DNA of 64,000 bases from Saccharomyces mikatae IFO 1815. Its lineage: Eukaryota; Ascomycota; Saccharomycetes; Saccharomycetales; Saccharomycetaceae. Location: assembly GCF_947241705.1 (NCBI RefSeq), contig NC_079265.1, positions 558,001-622,000 on the forward strand, given 5' to 3'. Shown here one piece after another: positions 40,849 through 49,522 of this stretch. The notes beneath the pieces were generated by a model. The model made no database searches. It was not told the DNA's origin and was given only the letters and a program-made list of their open reading frames with translations. Numbering within the stretch: the stretch's first letter is position 1; every line of letters begins with the position of its first letter. Both the position numbers and the translations under genes were made by a program.

Positions 40849-41943
40849 TCAAGAATAGGTTTTACTAAATTTGTAGGATATTTCTTGAAACCTGACTTTG
40901 TCGTAATAATCTTGATCATTGGAAGCGCTGAAAGAATAAGCAGCAGCATACCTTGATAGTTTAGCGTTTAATTTTTTGAGAAATTCCAATTCTTTCGAGC
41001 TTAATTTCTGTAATGGTGGTGGTGGAGACTTTTCAATATCGAAGACCATTTCTAATGGATAATAGTACGATGGCACTTGAGGTTCATCTATAAAAGGTTC
41101 CGCCTCATAAATATTATCTGAGACACTGTTGTTGTTGTTGTTGTTATTATTATTATTGTTACTGTTATTACTGTTAGTGCTTTTGTTGTTGCCGTAGTGA
41201 CGATTATTAAACGAATGTATACTCTCCATATGAGGCACATAATGATCTTGATGTTGGGAGTATAAGTCCATGTTTTTGACATTTATAGAGTCATGGATGT
41301 GTGTAGATTTTGAAAAGGTATAATTTGCACTATAGGTGTAAAACTCTTGTGCGTTTGCATAATCATTAAATTCGATATTATCTTGGAATATCTTGATGTC
41401 TTTTTGTAAATTTGTGTTAGTTTCATATTTAATTGCGTCAATCATATCGATATCACCATCATTCTTATTTTCCTTTTGGAAGTTATCGTGGTGGTTGAAG
41501 GATGAATTATATGTCGATGTAGTATCATCATTAGAGAAAAGAGATGACAAAGAAGATGATCTAGTACTATTAGAGCTTTTCTTTTCCTTTTCAGGTGCCG
41601 TCGTCGTTATACTACCCTTTGTAGTTTTCACTTCCTTAAAGTGGGGCTGAGAGTCGATATTCTCTAAATTAAGAAATTCTTCGTTGAATAAAATTTGAGG
41701 ATTGATTAAATGAATTGGTTGCGTATGAACTAAATGCTGCAGTTGTGAGGAGGGCAGATTATCAGATTTTTCAAAATGCCAACTTCTAGGAGAGATTGTA
41801 GATCCAAAAGAAAAACATGGACGATCCTCATGATCGATCGTTGTGTCGTAATAAGTATTTGGTTGTTGTGGTTGTTCAAAAGGGAAAAAAGAGAAATCAT
41901 CTTCTAGGGCAGCGTGAAGTTTCCCATGAACAGCTGCTTGCAT
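40849..41943 (-). CDS. IME1: Ime1, master activator of meiosis
   Basis: Transcriptional activator recruited by Ume6 to URS1 sites to switch on early meiotic genes in starved diploids. 364 residues (360 in S. cerevisiae). The protein is Asn/Ser/Tyr-rich with an Asn run near residues 258-270 encoded by repeated AAC/AAT codons. The conserved C-terminal segment (LNAKLSRYAAAYSFSASNDQDYYD) is the Ume6/Rim11-interaction region. No enzymatic domain. The very long upstream region is typical of the gene. Confidence 0.95.
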   Translation of the reverse strand: MQAAVHGKLHAALEDDFSFFPFEQPQQPNTYYDTTIDHEDRPCFSFGSTISPRSWHFEKSDNLPSSQLQHLVHTQPIHLINPQILFNEEFLNLENIDSQPHFKEVKTTKGSITTTAPEKEKKSSNSTRSSSLSSLFSNDDTTSTYNSSFNHHDNFQKENKNDGDIDMIDAIKYETNTNLQKDIKIFQDNIEFNDYANAQEFYTYSANYTFSKSTHIHDSINVKNMDLYSQHQDHYVPHMESIHSFNNRHYGNNKSTNSNNSNNNNNNNNNNNSVSDNIYEAEPFIDEPQVPSYYYPLEMVFDIEKSPPPPLQKLSSKELEFLKKLNAKLSRYAAAYSFSASNDQDYYDKVRFQEISYKFSKTYS

Positions 41944-42392
41944 TATGTTTGGATATGAATAAAAGTGTTTCTTTTTACTTGACCTTTTTCCTTTTAGTAA
42001 ATAAACTAGGAAAAAGAATTATCCTGTGAAAACAACTAACGATAAATGTTTTAACTTAATTTTAGATTGTAAAAATACCACTGATTTATTTGTAATATTG
42101 GAATATTAAATAAATCGTATTGATATATCTGATTGTATTTCTATTTCACGAAATTGCTATGTTGGACGAAAGTTCAAACACAGGAAAAAGGGATAATACA
42201 GAACTATAAGAGAAAGATTCTTAAGAAAATAAAATGAATAAAAGATTACCGACTGGCTTTAAATACATAAGAGAGAATTTATATCTATGGCAAACAGGCA
42301 AGATATAAGATTGAAAATAACTGACCCCAATTTAGTAGTGAATTACAACGATCAAAAATGGTATTGGGGATACGGTATATTAATTTGTACGT

Positions 42393-43793
42393 TGTTGTTG
42401 TTTGTTTAATTCAAACTCACTACTATGAGTACACGCACAAGGTTATAGACGCAAACTCCATGGATAAAACCTCCCTTTAAAATGCACTACGAAATCATTG
42501 ATCTCCTAACTTTAAATTGGCAATATATCATCAATACGTGTGCTAAATCTTATCGATGTATTATTCTGCGGTCAAAAATGCGCAATCAATCACATTTCCT
42601 GATCTAGAAAAGTAATTGGCTGTGTTATATGGTGGGGGTCGTGCGATTCCTTTCTTCCACAGTGAATCATTATTCATGGGCTAACCGCCATTGATCCTTC
42701 CCCTCGAAGACAGAAGGGGGCCGTAGGAAAAAAATGGAGTGTCTTTAATTCCGGTTTTTTGCTTATGTAATCCGGTGTTTTTTGCCTGTCTTTTTGCAGA
42801 CATGCATGACAGTTTGTTATCTTAACGTTACGTTGGATCTGTGTTATGGGTCCAATATGGGCTGTTTATATCATCCTTTGGTACTCCGTTACCTTTTTCT
42901 AGTAATCAACAGGTTTTTGCGTGCATGTGAAGGCACATATGATAAACCTTAATTGCCTGCGTGCGGAAGACGCCCCAAAGAAGCCACCATACCGCAGCAT
43001 TATTTGTTGTGTCTTCCACCCCCAAGTATGGCGCCCCCTGCTGCGGGCGCGTGATGATGCATATGCGAGTTTTCTTCAACTCCGAGGACGAAAAGTAAAC
43101 AAGCATACACACATTTTTTCTCCAATGCAGCACGAGAAGCGGTGTCACATGCCTACCTTCCTACTTACTGCGACTATAATGCCGTAGAAACATAAAGTTT
43201 ATAACTCTTGTCTTGTTATTGCTTAATTTTACAGCTGTTTACGAGATTGAGAGAGGAGCAGCCTGCGGCTATTCTTAGAAGAGATAATATTGGATGAATA
43301 TCAATGCTAAACTTTATCTATCGACTTGTACAGTTGCATGCACATCTACTGCCACGCACTCTATGCATTTCTGTTTCTTGCTTTGGGTCCATTTTTTTTA
43401 TAAAAACCAAACTAATAGGATATTTTAGTCATGATAACCCTCCAATCCAATAATTACGTCAACTCTAACGAAATTTCTTGTTATCTGCGTGACATGGGAG
43501 CAATAAGGGTACAAAAAAAAACATGGCGTTCTCTTTTGGTATTTGCTGGCTGAGGATCCCTTGCGCGGAGGAACTGTTATCAAAAATAGAGAAAAATACT
43601 TTTTTGGTTCCTCGTTGCCATTGTGGTGTACCCAGAGCGCCCATATTCAATCAGACATTCTTCTATAAGTTGGCTAATAAGTAACTGTAATTTTTTGAAG
43701 TAGGAGTTGTGGGACGTTGTTGATGGTAAAGCTTTTACGAAGAGAATAGACCTATTTCTTTTTACAAGCAAATTTTGAGAAATGGTTACTTAT
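42393..43793 (-). ncRNA. IRT1: Likely IRT1-type long non-coding RNA across the IME1 promoter (extent inferred)
   Basis: In S. cerevisiae Rme1 bound about 2 kb upstream of IME1 drives a roughly 1.4-kb non-coding RNA toward IME1, which represses IME1 in haploid cells. The two Rme1 sites are conserved here at the same distance, and the DNA between them and IME1 lacks genes. The ends given are placed by analogy only; no promoter or terminator of the RNA can be read directly. Confidence 0.35.
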
Positions 43794-43875
43794 ATAGCGT
43801 TTATGTTCACTTTTTCCTACCCACGTTTCGTATATGGAGTTACTACGTATTTCGATTAATATTGTTGTTTTATGC

Positions 43876-43886
43876 TTTTGAGGTAC
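43876..43886 (-). promoter_or_regulatory. Rme1 response element, IME1-proximal copy
   Basis: The minus strand reads GTACCTCAAAA, an exact match to the Rme1 consensus GWACCTCAARA. It lies 1933-1943 bp upstream of the IME1 start. Confidence 0.8.
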
Positions 43887-43956
43887 AGGAATTAGCCGTA
43901 CGATTTCGCGAGACTCTGAAAACGCGAGCGCGGGATTTAATATCATTAAGTGGACT

Positions 43957-43967
43957 TCTTGAGGTTC
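43957..43967 (-). promoter_or_regulatory. Rme1 response element, IME1-distal copy
   Basis: The minus strand reads GAACCTCAAGA, again an exact match to GWACCTCAARA, 2014-2024 bp upstream of IME1 and 81 bp from the first copy. Paired elements at this distance are the known arrangement in S. cerevisiae. Confidence 0.8.
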
Positions 43968-44279
43968 TTTAGATATCCGCATTCTTTTGCTGCAAACGTG
44001 AATACCCCCTATTTTATTGACTATCTATTGAGCAACCGCGAAAGAACGCGAAATCAATGTTACTCCAACCTATACGGGCCGTGGCAAATAAGAAGAAGGG
44101 GAACAAGTAAATATAGATAGTATATATTATACGTAGTTTTGTTTCTTTTTTTCTCGGCTAATAAGACACTTTACTCTCGATATTGGACGTTTCATAGATC
44201 GCGAGGTTATCCTCTTTTTGTAATCGTTTGCTGTTTTTTTCTCATTAGCCGCCCAAGTCCTGTTTTCATTCTTGTTCCA

Positions 44280-44309
44280 CCATCCATACATCTTTTTAAC
44301 CCATACATG
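44280..44309 (+). promoter_or_regulatory. Tandem Rap1 sites of RPL43B
   Basis: Two CCATACAT-centred sites in the same orientation (44280-44292 and 44297-44309), 17 bp apart and followed by T-rich DNA, about 280 bp upstream of the RPL43B start. This pair is the standard ribosomal-protein promoter layout. A TAGCCGCC motif, resembling the Ume6 URS1 core, lies just upstream at 44246-44253. Confidence 0.65.
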
Positions 44310-44583
44310 TCAGTTCATGGTGCTTTTTTTCTTAGCTGACGCAGTTGACTGTCCGGTTCAAAATACCTTACTTGAATTTCACACCATCGTGTATTATGAT
44401 AAACTTGCTCACCGAAGAAAAATTTAGGCATAGGGAGAGTTCCCACCTGCGTCGGACCATTAGGTTGAAAAATCTGAAATTTCAATTAAAAATTCATCTA
44501 TAATACTGCCATACCCATTGTGGGATTTTGTACTTCCTGTGCTAAAAAGAGCTTAAGGATAGGATAGATAATCAAGAAGAAAA

Positions 44584-45147
44584 ATGTATGCAAAGAACAT
44601 AGAGGAATTGGATGATTAAATGTTATTATATTGAAGTTAGCAAGAATGTGTGATAGATTTAAGTCCGAATTTAACTGCTGGAGTTACCAAATCATGAAAT
44701 GTCGCAGTGGAGGGAAATGAAACACACAATGTCTAATTAGTATCTTTGGGTGGCGTTAATGTGTTAACTTCGCCACCTGCTCTCCAAAATTCAATATGAC
44801 TACATCAAATCAATCGTTGAGCAAGTTTTTAGTTTTACTAACAGAAAATAACATTTTTTTTTTTTTACAGGGCTAAGAGAACAAAGAAAGTCGGTATCAC
44901 AGGTAAATATGGTGTTCGTTATGGTTCATCATTAAGAAGACAAGTTAAGAAGTTGGAAATCCAACAACATGCCAGATATGACTGTTCATTCTGCGGTAAG
45001 AAGACCGTCAAGAGAGGTGCTGCTGGTATCTGGTCTTGTTCTTCTTGTAAGAAGACTGTGGCCGGTGGTGCTTATACTGTTTCTACTGCAGCTGCCGCTA
45101 CTGTTAGATCTACCATCAGAAGATTAAGAGAAATGGTGGAAGCCTAA
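44584..45147 (+). CDS. RPL43B: Rpl43B (eL43), ribosomal protein of the 60S subunit, spliced
   Basis: Large-subunit protein eL43 (L37Ae family), 92 residues. CDS is join(44584..44585, 44871..45147). Exon 1 contributes only AT of the start codon; the G comes from exon 2, which continues GCT AAG AGA (AKR). The zinc-binding site is formed by CSFC and CSSC, separated by about 14 residues. The join of 279 bases gives exactly 92 codons plus stop. The spliced form is required because exon 2 alone has no ATG near its start and would lose the conserved AKRTKKVG N-terminus. Confidence 0.93.
44586..44870 (+). other. RPL43B intron
   Basis: 285-nt intron with 5' splice site GTATGC, perfect branch site TACTAAC at 44836-44842 and 3' splice site ACAG after a T-run. 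It splits the start codon after its second base. Unspliced RNA still reads ATG TAT GCA and would make an 11-residue peptide before a stop. Confidence 0.92.
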
Positions 45148-45375
45148 GTGTTTCTATATATTCTTTTTTGGCCTTACACTGGTATATCTATTCCATAACG
45201 ACTATGTTTTATATTTTCAAATTTACATAAAACCATATCGGTACATCAACGAACTGTAAAAAAACTTTAGCATAATTTCTGCAATAAACTCAAAACTCAA
45301 TTTAAACCCATATAAAATAGTTTATTTGCCAATTTCCTCTATCACGTGATTCAGTTTGAAATTGTGTAGAATCCT

Positions 45376-45387
45376 CGGCTCAATGGA
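45376..45387 (-). promoter_or_regulatory. Candidate CSRE 1 of SFC1 (Cat8/Sip4 site)
   Basis: CGGCTCAATGGA matches CGGNYNAAYGGR, the reverse of the carbon source response element consensus, 719-730 bp upstream of SFC1. Confidence 0.55.
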
Positions 45388-45435
45388 AAAGAAGGGGTAC
45401 CCTTCGATGGACCGGGGGAGACTCAGGACTCACCT

Positions 45436-45447
45436 CGGTTGAATGGA
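45436..45447 (-). promoter_or_regulatory. Candidate CSRE 2 of SFC1 (Cat8/Sip4 site)
   Basis: CGGTTGAATGGA is a full match to the same consensus, in the same orientation and exactly 60 bp from CSRE 1. A third copy at 45474-45485 (CGGAGAAATGGA) has one mismatch. Confidence 0.6.
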
Positions 45448-46105
45448 GATTTTTTCCTCAGTAGCACCCGCCCGGAGAAATGGATGCTATTGAAATGGTT
45501 CAAGGAATGAATAACCGCCCACCTCTAACAGATACATCGTACAACAGTACTAGGTCAGTCCCGGTAAACCGCAAACGGACTTTATTTGTGACGGGAAGGG
45601 CCCAAAATTGATGGGTCGGTGTTAACTATTAGTCCTTGTAGTCATAGGGAAGTGTGATGATGGAGGTAATGATGATATACAGTATGGCTGCTCGAGGTAC
45701 CATCTACTAGCCAATCCTTTGAGATTCTTGTCGCCACGGAGTTACCATTTTTACAAACTACAATGTTTTACTAACATTCTGTACACGTACATACATATGT
45801 ATAAATATATAATTTAGTTGTAGCTTCAACTTGATTTTGTTAATTCTTGTTGTTGTAGTTCTTCTTATTCTTGGCATTTTGCACTTCCTTTCTGTTTGTC
45901 TCATACAAAAAGCGCTAATCATTTTTGAAAGATATTATAAATTTATCAATTGAGTTATTAAAAGAGGTTTGAAATATTCCCATACTTCAGCCAAGAATAT
46001 TTGACTTGAGAAAGTGTGTTGAATTATAATAAAGCAAAAGAGAAGTGAGTTATCTTTTTGACTTATAAGGTAAAAAAAATATTAAACAAAAAAGAAGAAA
46101 TCAAG

Positions 46106-47074
46106 ATGTCCCAAAAAAAAAAGGCTTCTCATCCGGCCATCAACCTTATTGCTGGTGGTACGGCGGGTTTGTTTGAAGCATTATGTTGTCACCCTTTAGA
46201 TACAATTAAGGTGAGAATGCAAATATACAGACGAGTAGCTGGTATTGAACATGTTAAACCTCCAGGGTTTATTAAGACTGGGCGTACTATTTACCAAAAA
46301 GAAGGCTTCTTGGCTCTGTATAAAGGTCTAGGTGCAGTGGTCATCGGTATCATACCTAAGATGGCCATTCGTTTCTCCTCTTACGAATTCTATAGAACTT
46401 TATTGGTCAATAAGGAAACTGGGATCGTTTCTACCGGTAATACATTTGTTGCTGGGGTTGGGGCTGGTATTACCGAGGCTGTTCTTGTGGTAAACCCCAT
46501 GGAGGTTGTAAAAATTAGGCTGCAAGCTCAACATTTAACTCCGAGTGAACCAAATGCTGGTCCCAAATACAATAATGCGATTCATGCTGCTTACACTATT
46601 GTAAAAGAAGAGGGTGTTTCTGCCTTATATAGAGGCGTCTCCCTAACAGCAGCAAGGCAAGCAACAAATCAGGGTGCCAACTTCACAGTTTATTCTAAGC
46701 TGAAGGAGTTTTTGCAAAATTACCATCAGATGGATGTCCTCCCTTCATGGGAAACTTCTTGCATAGGTTTGATTTCAGGTGCAATTGGACCGTTTTCCAA
46801 CGCCCCATTGGATACTATAAAGACAAGATTACAGAAGGATAAATCTATTTCGTTAGAAAAACAATCCGGTATGAAAAAAATCATAACCATCGGTGCTCAA
46901 CTACTGAAAGAAGAAGGTTTTAGAGCATTATACAAAGGTATTACCCCAAGAGTCATGAGAGTAGCTCCAGGTCAGGCTGTTACCTTTACCGTTTATGAGT
47001 ATGTAAGGGAACATTTGGAAAAGTTAGGTATATTCAAGAAGAGTGATATACCAAAGCCAAAACCATTGAAGTAG
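46106..47074 (+). CDS. SFC1: Sfc1 (Acr1), mitochondrial succinate-fumarate carrier
   Basis: Inner-membrane carrier that exchanges cytosolic succinate from the glyoxylate cycle for fumarate, needed for growth on ethanol and acetate. 322 residues from the ATG at 46106 (MSQKKKASHP). Three mitochondrial-carrier repeats with signatures PLDTIKVRM, PMEVVKIRL and PLDTIKTRL. The open frame continues 16 codons upstream but that Lys-rich extension is not part of the known protein. Cat8-type sites in its promoter fit induction by non-fermentable carbon. Confidence 0.97.
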   Translation: MSQKKKASHPAINLIAGGTAGLFEALCCHPLDTIKVRMQIYRRVAGIEHVKPPGFIKTGRTIYQKEGFLALYKGLGAVVIGIIPKMAIRFSSYEFYRTLLVNKETGIVSTGNTFVAGVGAGITEAVLVVNPMEVVKIRLQAQHLTPSEPNAGPKYNNAIHAAYTIVKEEGVSALYRGVSLTAARQATNQGANFTVYSKLKEFLQNYHQMDVLPSWETSCIGLISGAIGPFSNAPLDTIKTRLQKDKSISLEKQSGMKKIITIGAQLLKEEGFRALYKGITPRVMRVAPGQAVTFTVYEYVREHLEKLGIFKKSDIPKPKPLK

Positions 47075-47531
47075 ATGATGAAAATAAGATTCCAGGATGG
47101 AATAGAAAAGAAAATAAAAGGAGGATAGATGATCGATTGATGGTTTGCCTCTCCTTCCTTTCTGTATAATCAGATTAAGCCTGCAATATAAGAAACAAGG
47201 CAAATTTAAAAAAAAACAAAGCAAATATATCTATGTAGTCATATTCATTTCCTATTTGATCTTCATTACTTTCTCTTAATGTCTTCCTTTGTGCCTCCTT
47301 AAGCGCGCTATTCTCCTTACTCCCTTTATCGTAAATAGTAATAATGTGCTGAAAAGAGCAATGGAATATTTAACATATTATATGTCCCATTGTTATGATA
47401 TAAGGGGAGGTTCTTCTTTCCTTCCTTGTCGAAACTTCATTATATAAAAGCACAAGTAATTGTTCTTACTCGAATATTTACTTAATATACATTCTCGAAA
47501 AGAGAGAAGAATTCAGTACGCATCCCAAAAT
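47075..47531. other. SFC1 3' region and YJR096W promoter
   Basis: Gap of 457 bp. A stress element AGGGG at 47403-47407 and a TATA box TATATAAAAG at 47441-47450 lie 80-130 bp before YJR096W. Confidence 0.55.
47403..47450 (+). promoter_or_regulatory. STRE plus TATA box of YJR096W
   Basis: AGGGG (Msn2/Msn4 stress element core) followed 34 bp later by a strong TATATAAAAG. TATA plus STRE is typical of stress-induced yeast genes, which fits an oxidoreductase. Confidence 0.45.
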
Positions 47532-48380
47532 ATGGTCCCTAAATTCTACAAACTATCAAATGGAATTAAAATTCCAAGCATTGCCTTGGGTACTTATGAA
47601 ATTCCAAGATCGCAAACAGCGGAAATTGTGTATGAAGGTATCAAATGTGGCTACCGTCACTTCGATACCGCTGTACTTTACGGTAATGAAAAGGAAGTAG
47701 GTGACGGAATTACTAGGTGGTTAAATGAAGATCCAAAAAATAATAAACGTACGGACATCTTTTACACTACCAAATTATGGAATTCGCAAAACGGATATAG
47801 GAAGGCTAAAGCCGCTATTCAACAATGTTTGAATGAAGTCTCCGGCCTGGAATACATTGATCTTCTTTTGATTCATTCACCATTGGAAGGTTCCAAATTG
47901 AGATTGGAAACTTGGCGGGCTATGCAAGAAGCTGTAGATGCAGGAGTGGTCAAGTCTATAGGGGTTTCAAATTATGGAAGAAAACACATCGATGAACTTT
48001 TGAATTGGTCAGAACTGAGACACTACCCTGTAGTCAATCAAATCGAAATTTCACCATGGATTATGAGACAAGAACTCGCAGATTATTGTAAATCGAAAGG
48101 TCTAATTGTTGAAGCGTTCGCTCCATTGTGTCATGGCTACAAAATGACTAATCCAGATTTATTAATAGTTTGCAAGGAGGTGGATCGTAATCCGGGTCAA
48201 GTCCTAATCCGTTGGTCTTTGCAACACGGTTATTTACCATTGCCAAAAACTAGAACTGTTAAAAGGTTAGAAGGTAATCTTGCTGCTTATAGCTTTGAAT
48301 TGTCGGACGAACAGATGAAAACTCTTGATCATCCTGATGCATATGAGCCAACCGATTGGGAATGCACCGATGCTCCATGA
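47532..48380 (+). CDS. YJR096W: YJR096W aldo-keto reductase
   Basis: NADPH-dependent reductase of the AKR superfamily; the S. cerevisiae protein acts on xylose and arabinose and other small carbonyls. 282 residues from the ATG at 47532 (MVPKFYKLSNG). The catalytic tetrad is complete: Asp45 and Tyr50 in FDTAVLYGNE, Lys81 in TTKLWN, and His115 in LLIHSP. The signature KSIGVSNYG and C-terminal PLPKT (NADP-phosphate contact) are present. An upstream frame extension from 47460 is not used because it is non-conserved. Confidence 0.94.
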   Translation: MVPKFYKLSNGIKIPSIALGTYEIPRSQTAEIVYEGIKCGYRHFDTAVLYGNEKEVGDGITRWLNEDPKNNKRTDIFYTTKLWNSQNGYRKAKAAIQQCLNEVSGLEYIDLLLIHSPLEGSKLRLETWRAMQEAVDAGVVKSIGVSNYGRKHIDELLNWSELRHYPVVNQIEISPWIMRQELADYCKSKGLIVEAFAPLCHGYKMTNPDLLIVCKEVDRNPGQVLIRWSLQHGYLPLPKTRTVKRLEGNLAAYSFELSDEQMKTLDHPDAYEPTDWECTDAP

Positions 48381-48484
48381 AAAACCGCACTGAACTTTAA
48401 ATAACGTATATAAATACGGAAGATCCTAAACTTTTATAAAGTGTTATCAAATGTTTTTGCTCATTATTCTAATACTTTTGATCA

Positions 48485-48643
48485 ATGACAGAAGTGAAAG
48501 AAGAAGTTGCTGATTACCTGCTATCGTGGAAGAATTCCTTCTATGATTACCCGTCTGGAAATTTCCAGAAAAATTCCAATGGATGCGATGACTTTGATGT
48601 TAAGTACTATTCTCACCAACGTGAAACCATTATTAGAAGTTAG
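48485..48643 (+). CDS. Unannotated small ORF, 52 codons, unknown
   Basis: ATG-to-TAG frame in the 353-bp gap between YJR096W and JJJ3, 104 bp after the first and 90 bp before the second, on the same strand as both. The product begins MTEVKEEVADYLLSWKNS and looks protein-like: mixed charged and aromatic residues (W, F, several Y), no low-complexity run and codons ordinary for yeast. I do not recognise a family and know of no S. cerevisiae gene here. It could equally be a chance frame; a TATA-like TTTATAAAG lies about 50 bp upstream. Confidence 0.3.
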   Translation: MTEVKEEVADYLLSWKNSFYDYPSGNFQKNSNGCDDFDVKYYSHQRETIIRS

Positions 48644-48733
48644 TAATAAGCCAGATTAACTAAGGTATTTAGTGCACTTGTTGTGATTTATTGATTTTTC
48701 TCTATCTTTTTTTTCAAGAAAAAATCAATAATA

Positions 48734-49252
48734 ATGTCATTAGCGAATTCGTTAACACACTACGAGATCTTAAGGATCCCATCGGATGCTACACAAGAAG
48801 AGATCAAAAGGGCATATAGAGACCAATTATTACATACACACCCCGATAAGCTAACTAAAAATACACATGGCACGATAAGCAGTGTCACAATCAATAAGAT
48901 TCAAGATGCTTATAGAATATTGTCAGATATAAGATCACGCTGTGAATATGATAGGCTGATCCTTGAAAACTACAAACAGCAAGGATTTCACAATTGTGGT
49001 GACGGGCTGGATGAATTTTCTTTAGATGACTTCTCGTTTGATGAGGATAAACTTGAGTTTATGATGAACTGTCCGCGTTGTCAATTTGTCAATGGTTTTC
49101 ATTTTAGTGAGAGTTTTTTAGACGAATGCATTGACAACACAAACGTCACTGAAAGGAACCATTCTGGATATCAACTGTTGACCCAATGTAGTGCATGCAG
49201 CTTGTGGTTAAAAGTTAACTTTGACGTCGAGGAAGAGTTAGCAGGACAATAA
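48734..49252 (+). CDS. JJJ3: Jjj3/Dph4, J-protein for diphthamide synthesis
   Basis: Cytosolic co-chaperone required for diphthamide formation on eEF2; it supplies electrons or iron to the Dph1-Dph2 Fe-S enzyme. 172 residues as in S. cerevisiae. The J domain fills residues 7-80 with the invariant HPD at 36-38. The C-terminal DPH-type zinc domain holds CPRC near residue 116 and CSAC near 155, four cysteines in the CSL arrangement. Confidence 0.95.
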   Translation: MSLANSLTHYEILRIPSDATQEEIKRAYRDQLLHTHPDKLTKNTHGTISSVTINKIQDAYRILSDIRSRCEYDRLILENYKQQGFHNCGDGLDEFSLDDFSFDEDKLEFMMNCPRCQFVNGFHFSESFLDECIDNTNVTERNHSGYQLLTQCSACSLWLKVNFDVEEELAGQ

Positions 49253-49522
49253 CGAAGAGGGAAGGGACGATTGGGAATATAAGGTATATCGGTTTATAGA
49301 ATCATTATTTTACCTCAAAGTGAACTAAAAAGTCATTTGTGTGTAAGGGTTGATAACAAATAAAATTATGTTTAGGTAACTAAAACTAAAAAAGTGTGTA
49401 TTTATTCGCGGTGTTGCTGACATCATGCTGAATTGGAATTTTCAGTGGAAGAAGAAAATCATGAGGAGTTCTTCAATAAACAAAAAATAAAAAACGTTAT
49501 ATGGAGTATTTTCACCTTTCAG

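Larger units (their letters stand above)
41944..44050 (-). promoter_or_regulatory. Extended IME1 promoter
   Basis: More than 2 kb without a gene, far longer than any other gap in the window. IME1 in S. cerevisiae has one of the largest yeast promoters and integrates mating type, nutrient and respiration signals. Here I can read two Rme1 sites at the far end (43876-43886, 43957-43967) and a pair of inverted stress elements (CCCCT at 42700, AGGGG at 42715) about 760 bp from the start, plus another CCCCT at 43035. Small frames in the region look spurious. Confidence 0.8.
45148..46105. other. RPL43B 3' region and SFC1 promoter
   Basis: Gap of 958 bp. The 45370-45490 part is GC-richer than its surroundings and contains a cluster of carbon source response elements. 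The 300 bp before SFC1 are AT-rich. No gene is seen. Confidence 0.6.

Noticed and set aside
44246-44253. TAGCCGCC as a Ume6 URS1 site
   Set aside because: Only the core matches, the following bases differ from the consensus, and it lies in the RPL43B promoter rather than at an early meiotic gene.
45207-45217. TTTTATATTTT, a perfect ARS consensus match after RPL43B (another lies near 5826-5836; a 10/11 match at 49364-49374 between JJJ3 and YJR098C)
   Set aside because: Such 11-mers occur by chance in AT-rich gaps. I vaguely recall an S. cerevisiae origin near JJJ3-YJR098C, but the sequence alone does not single out any of these as an origin.
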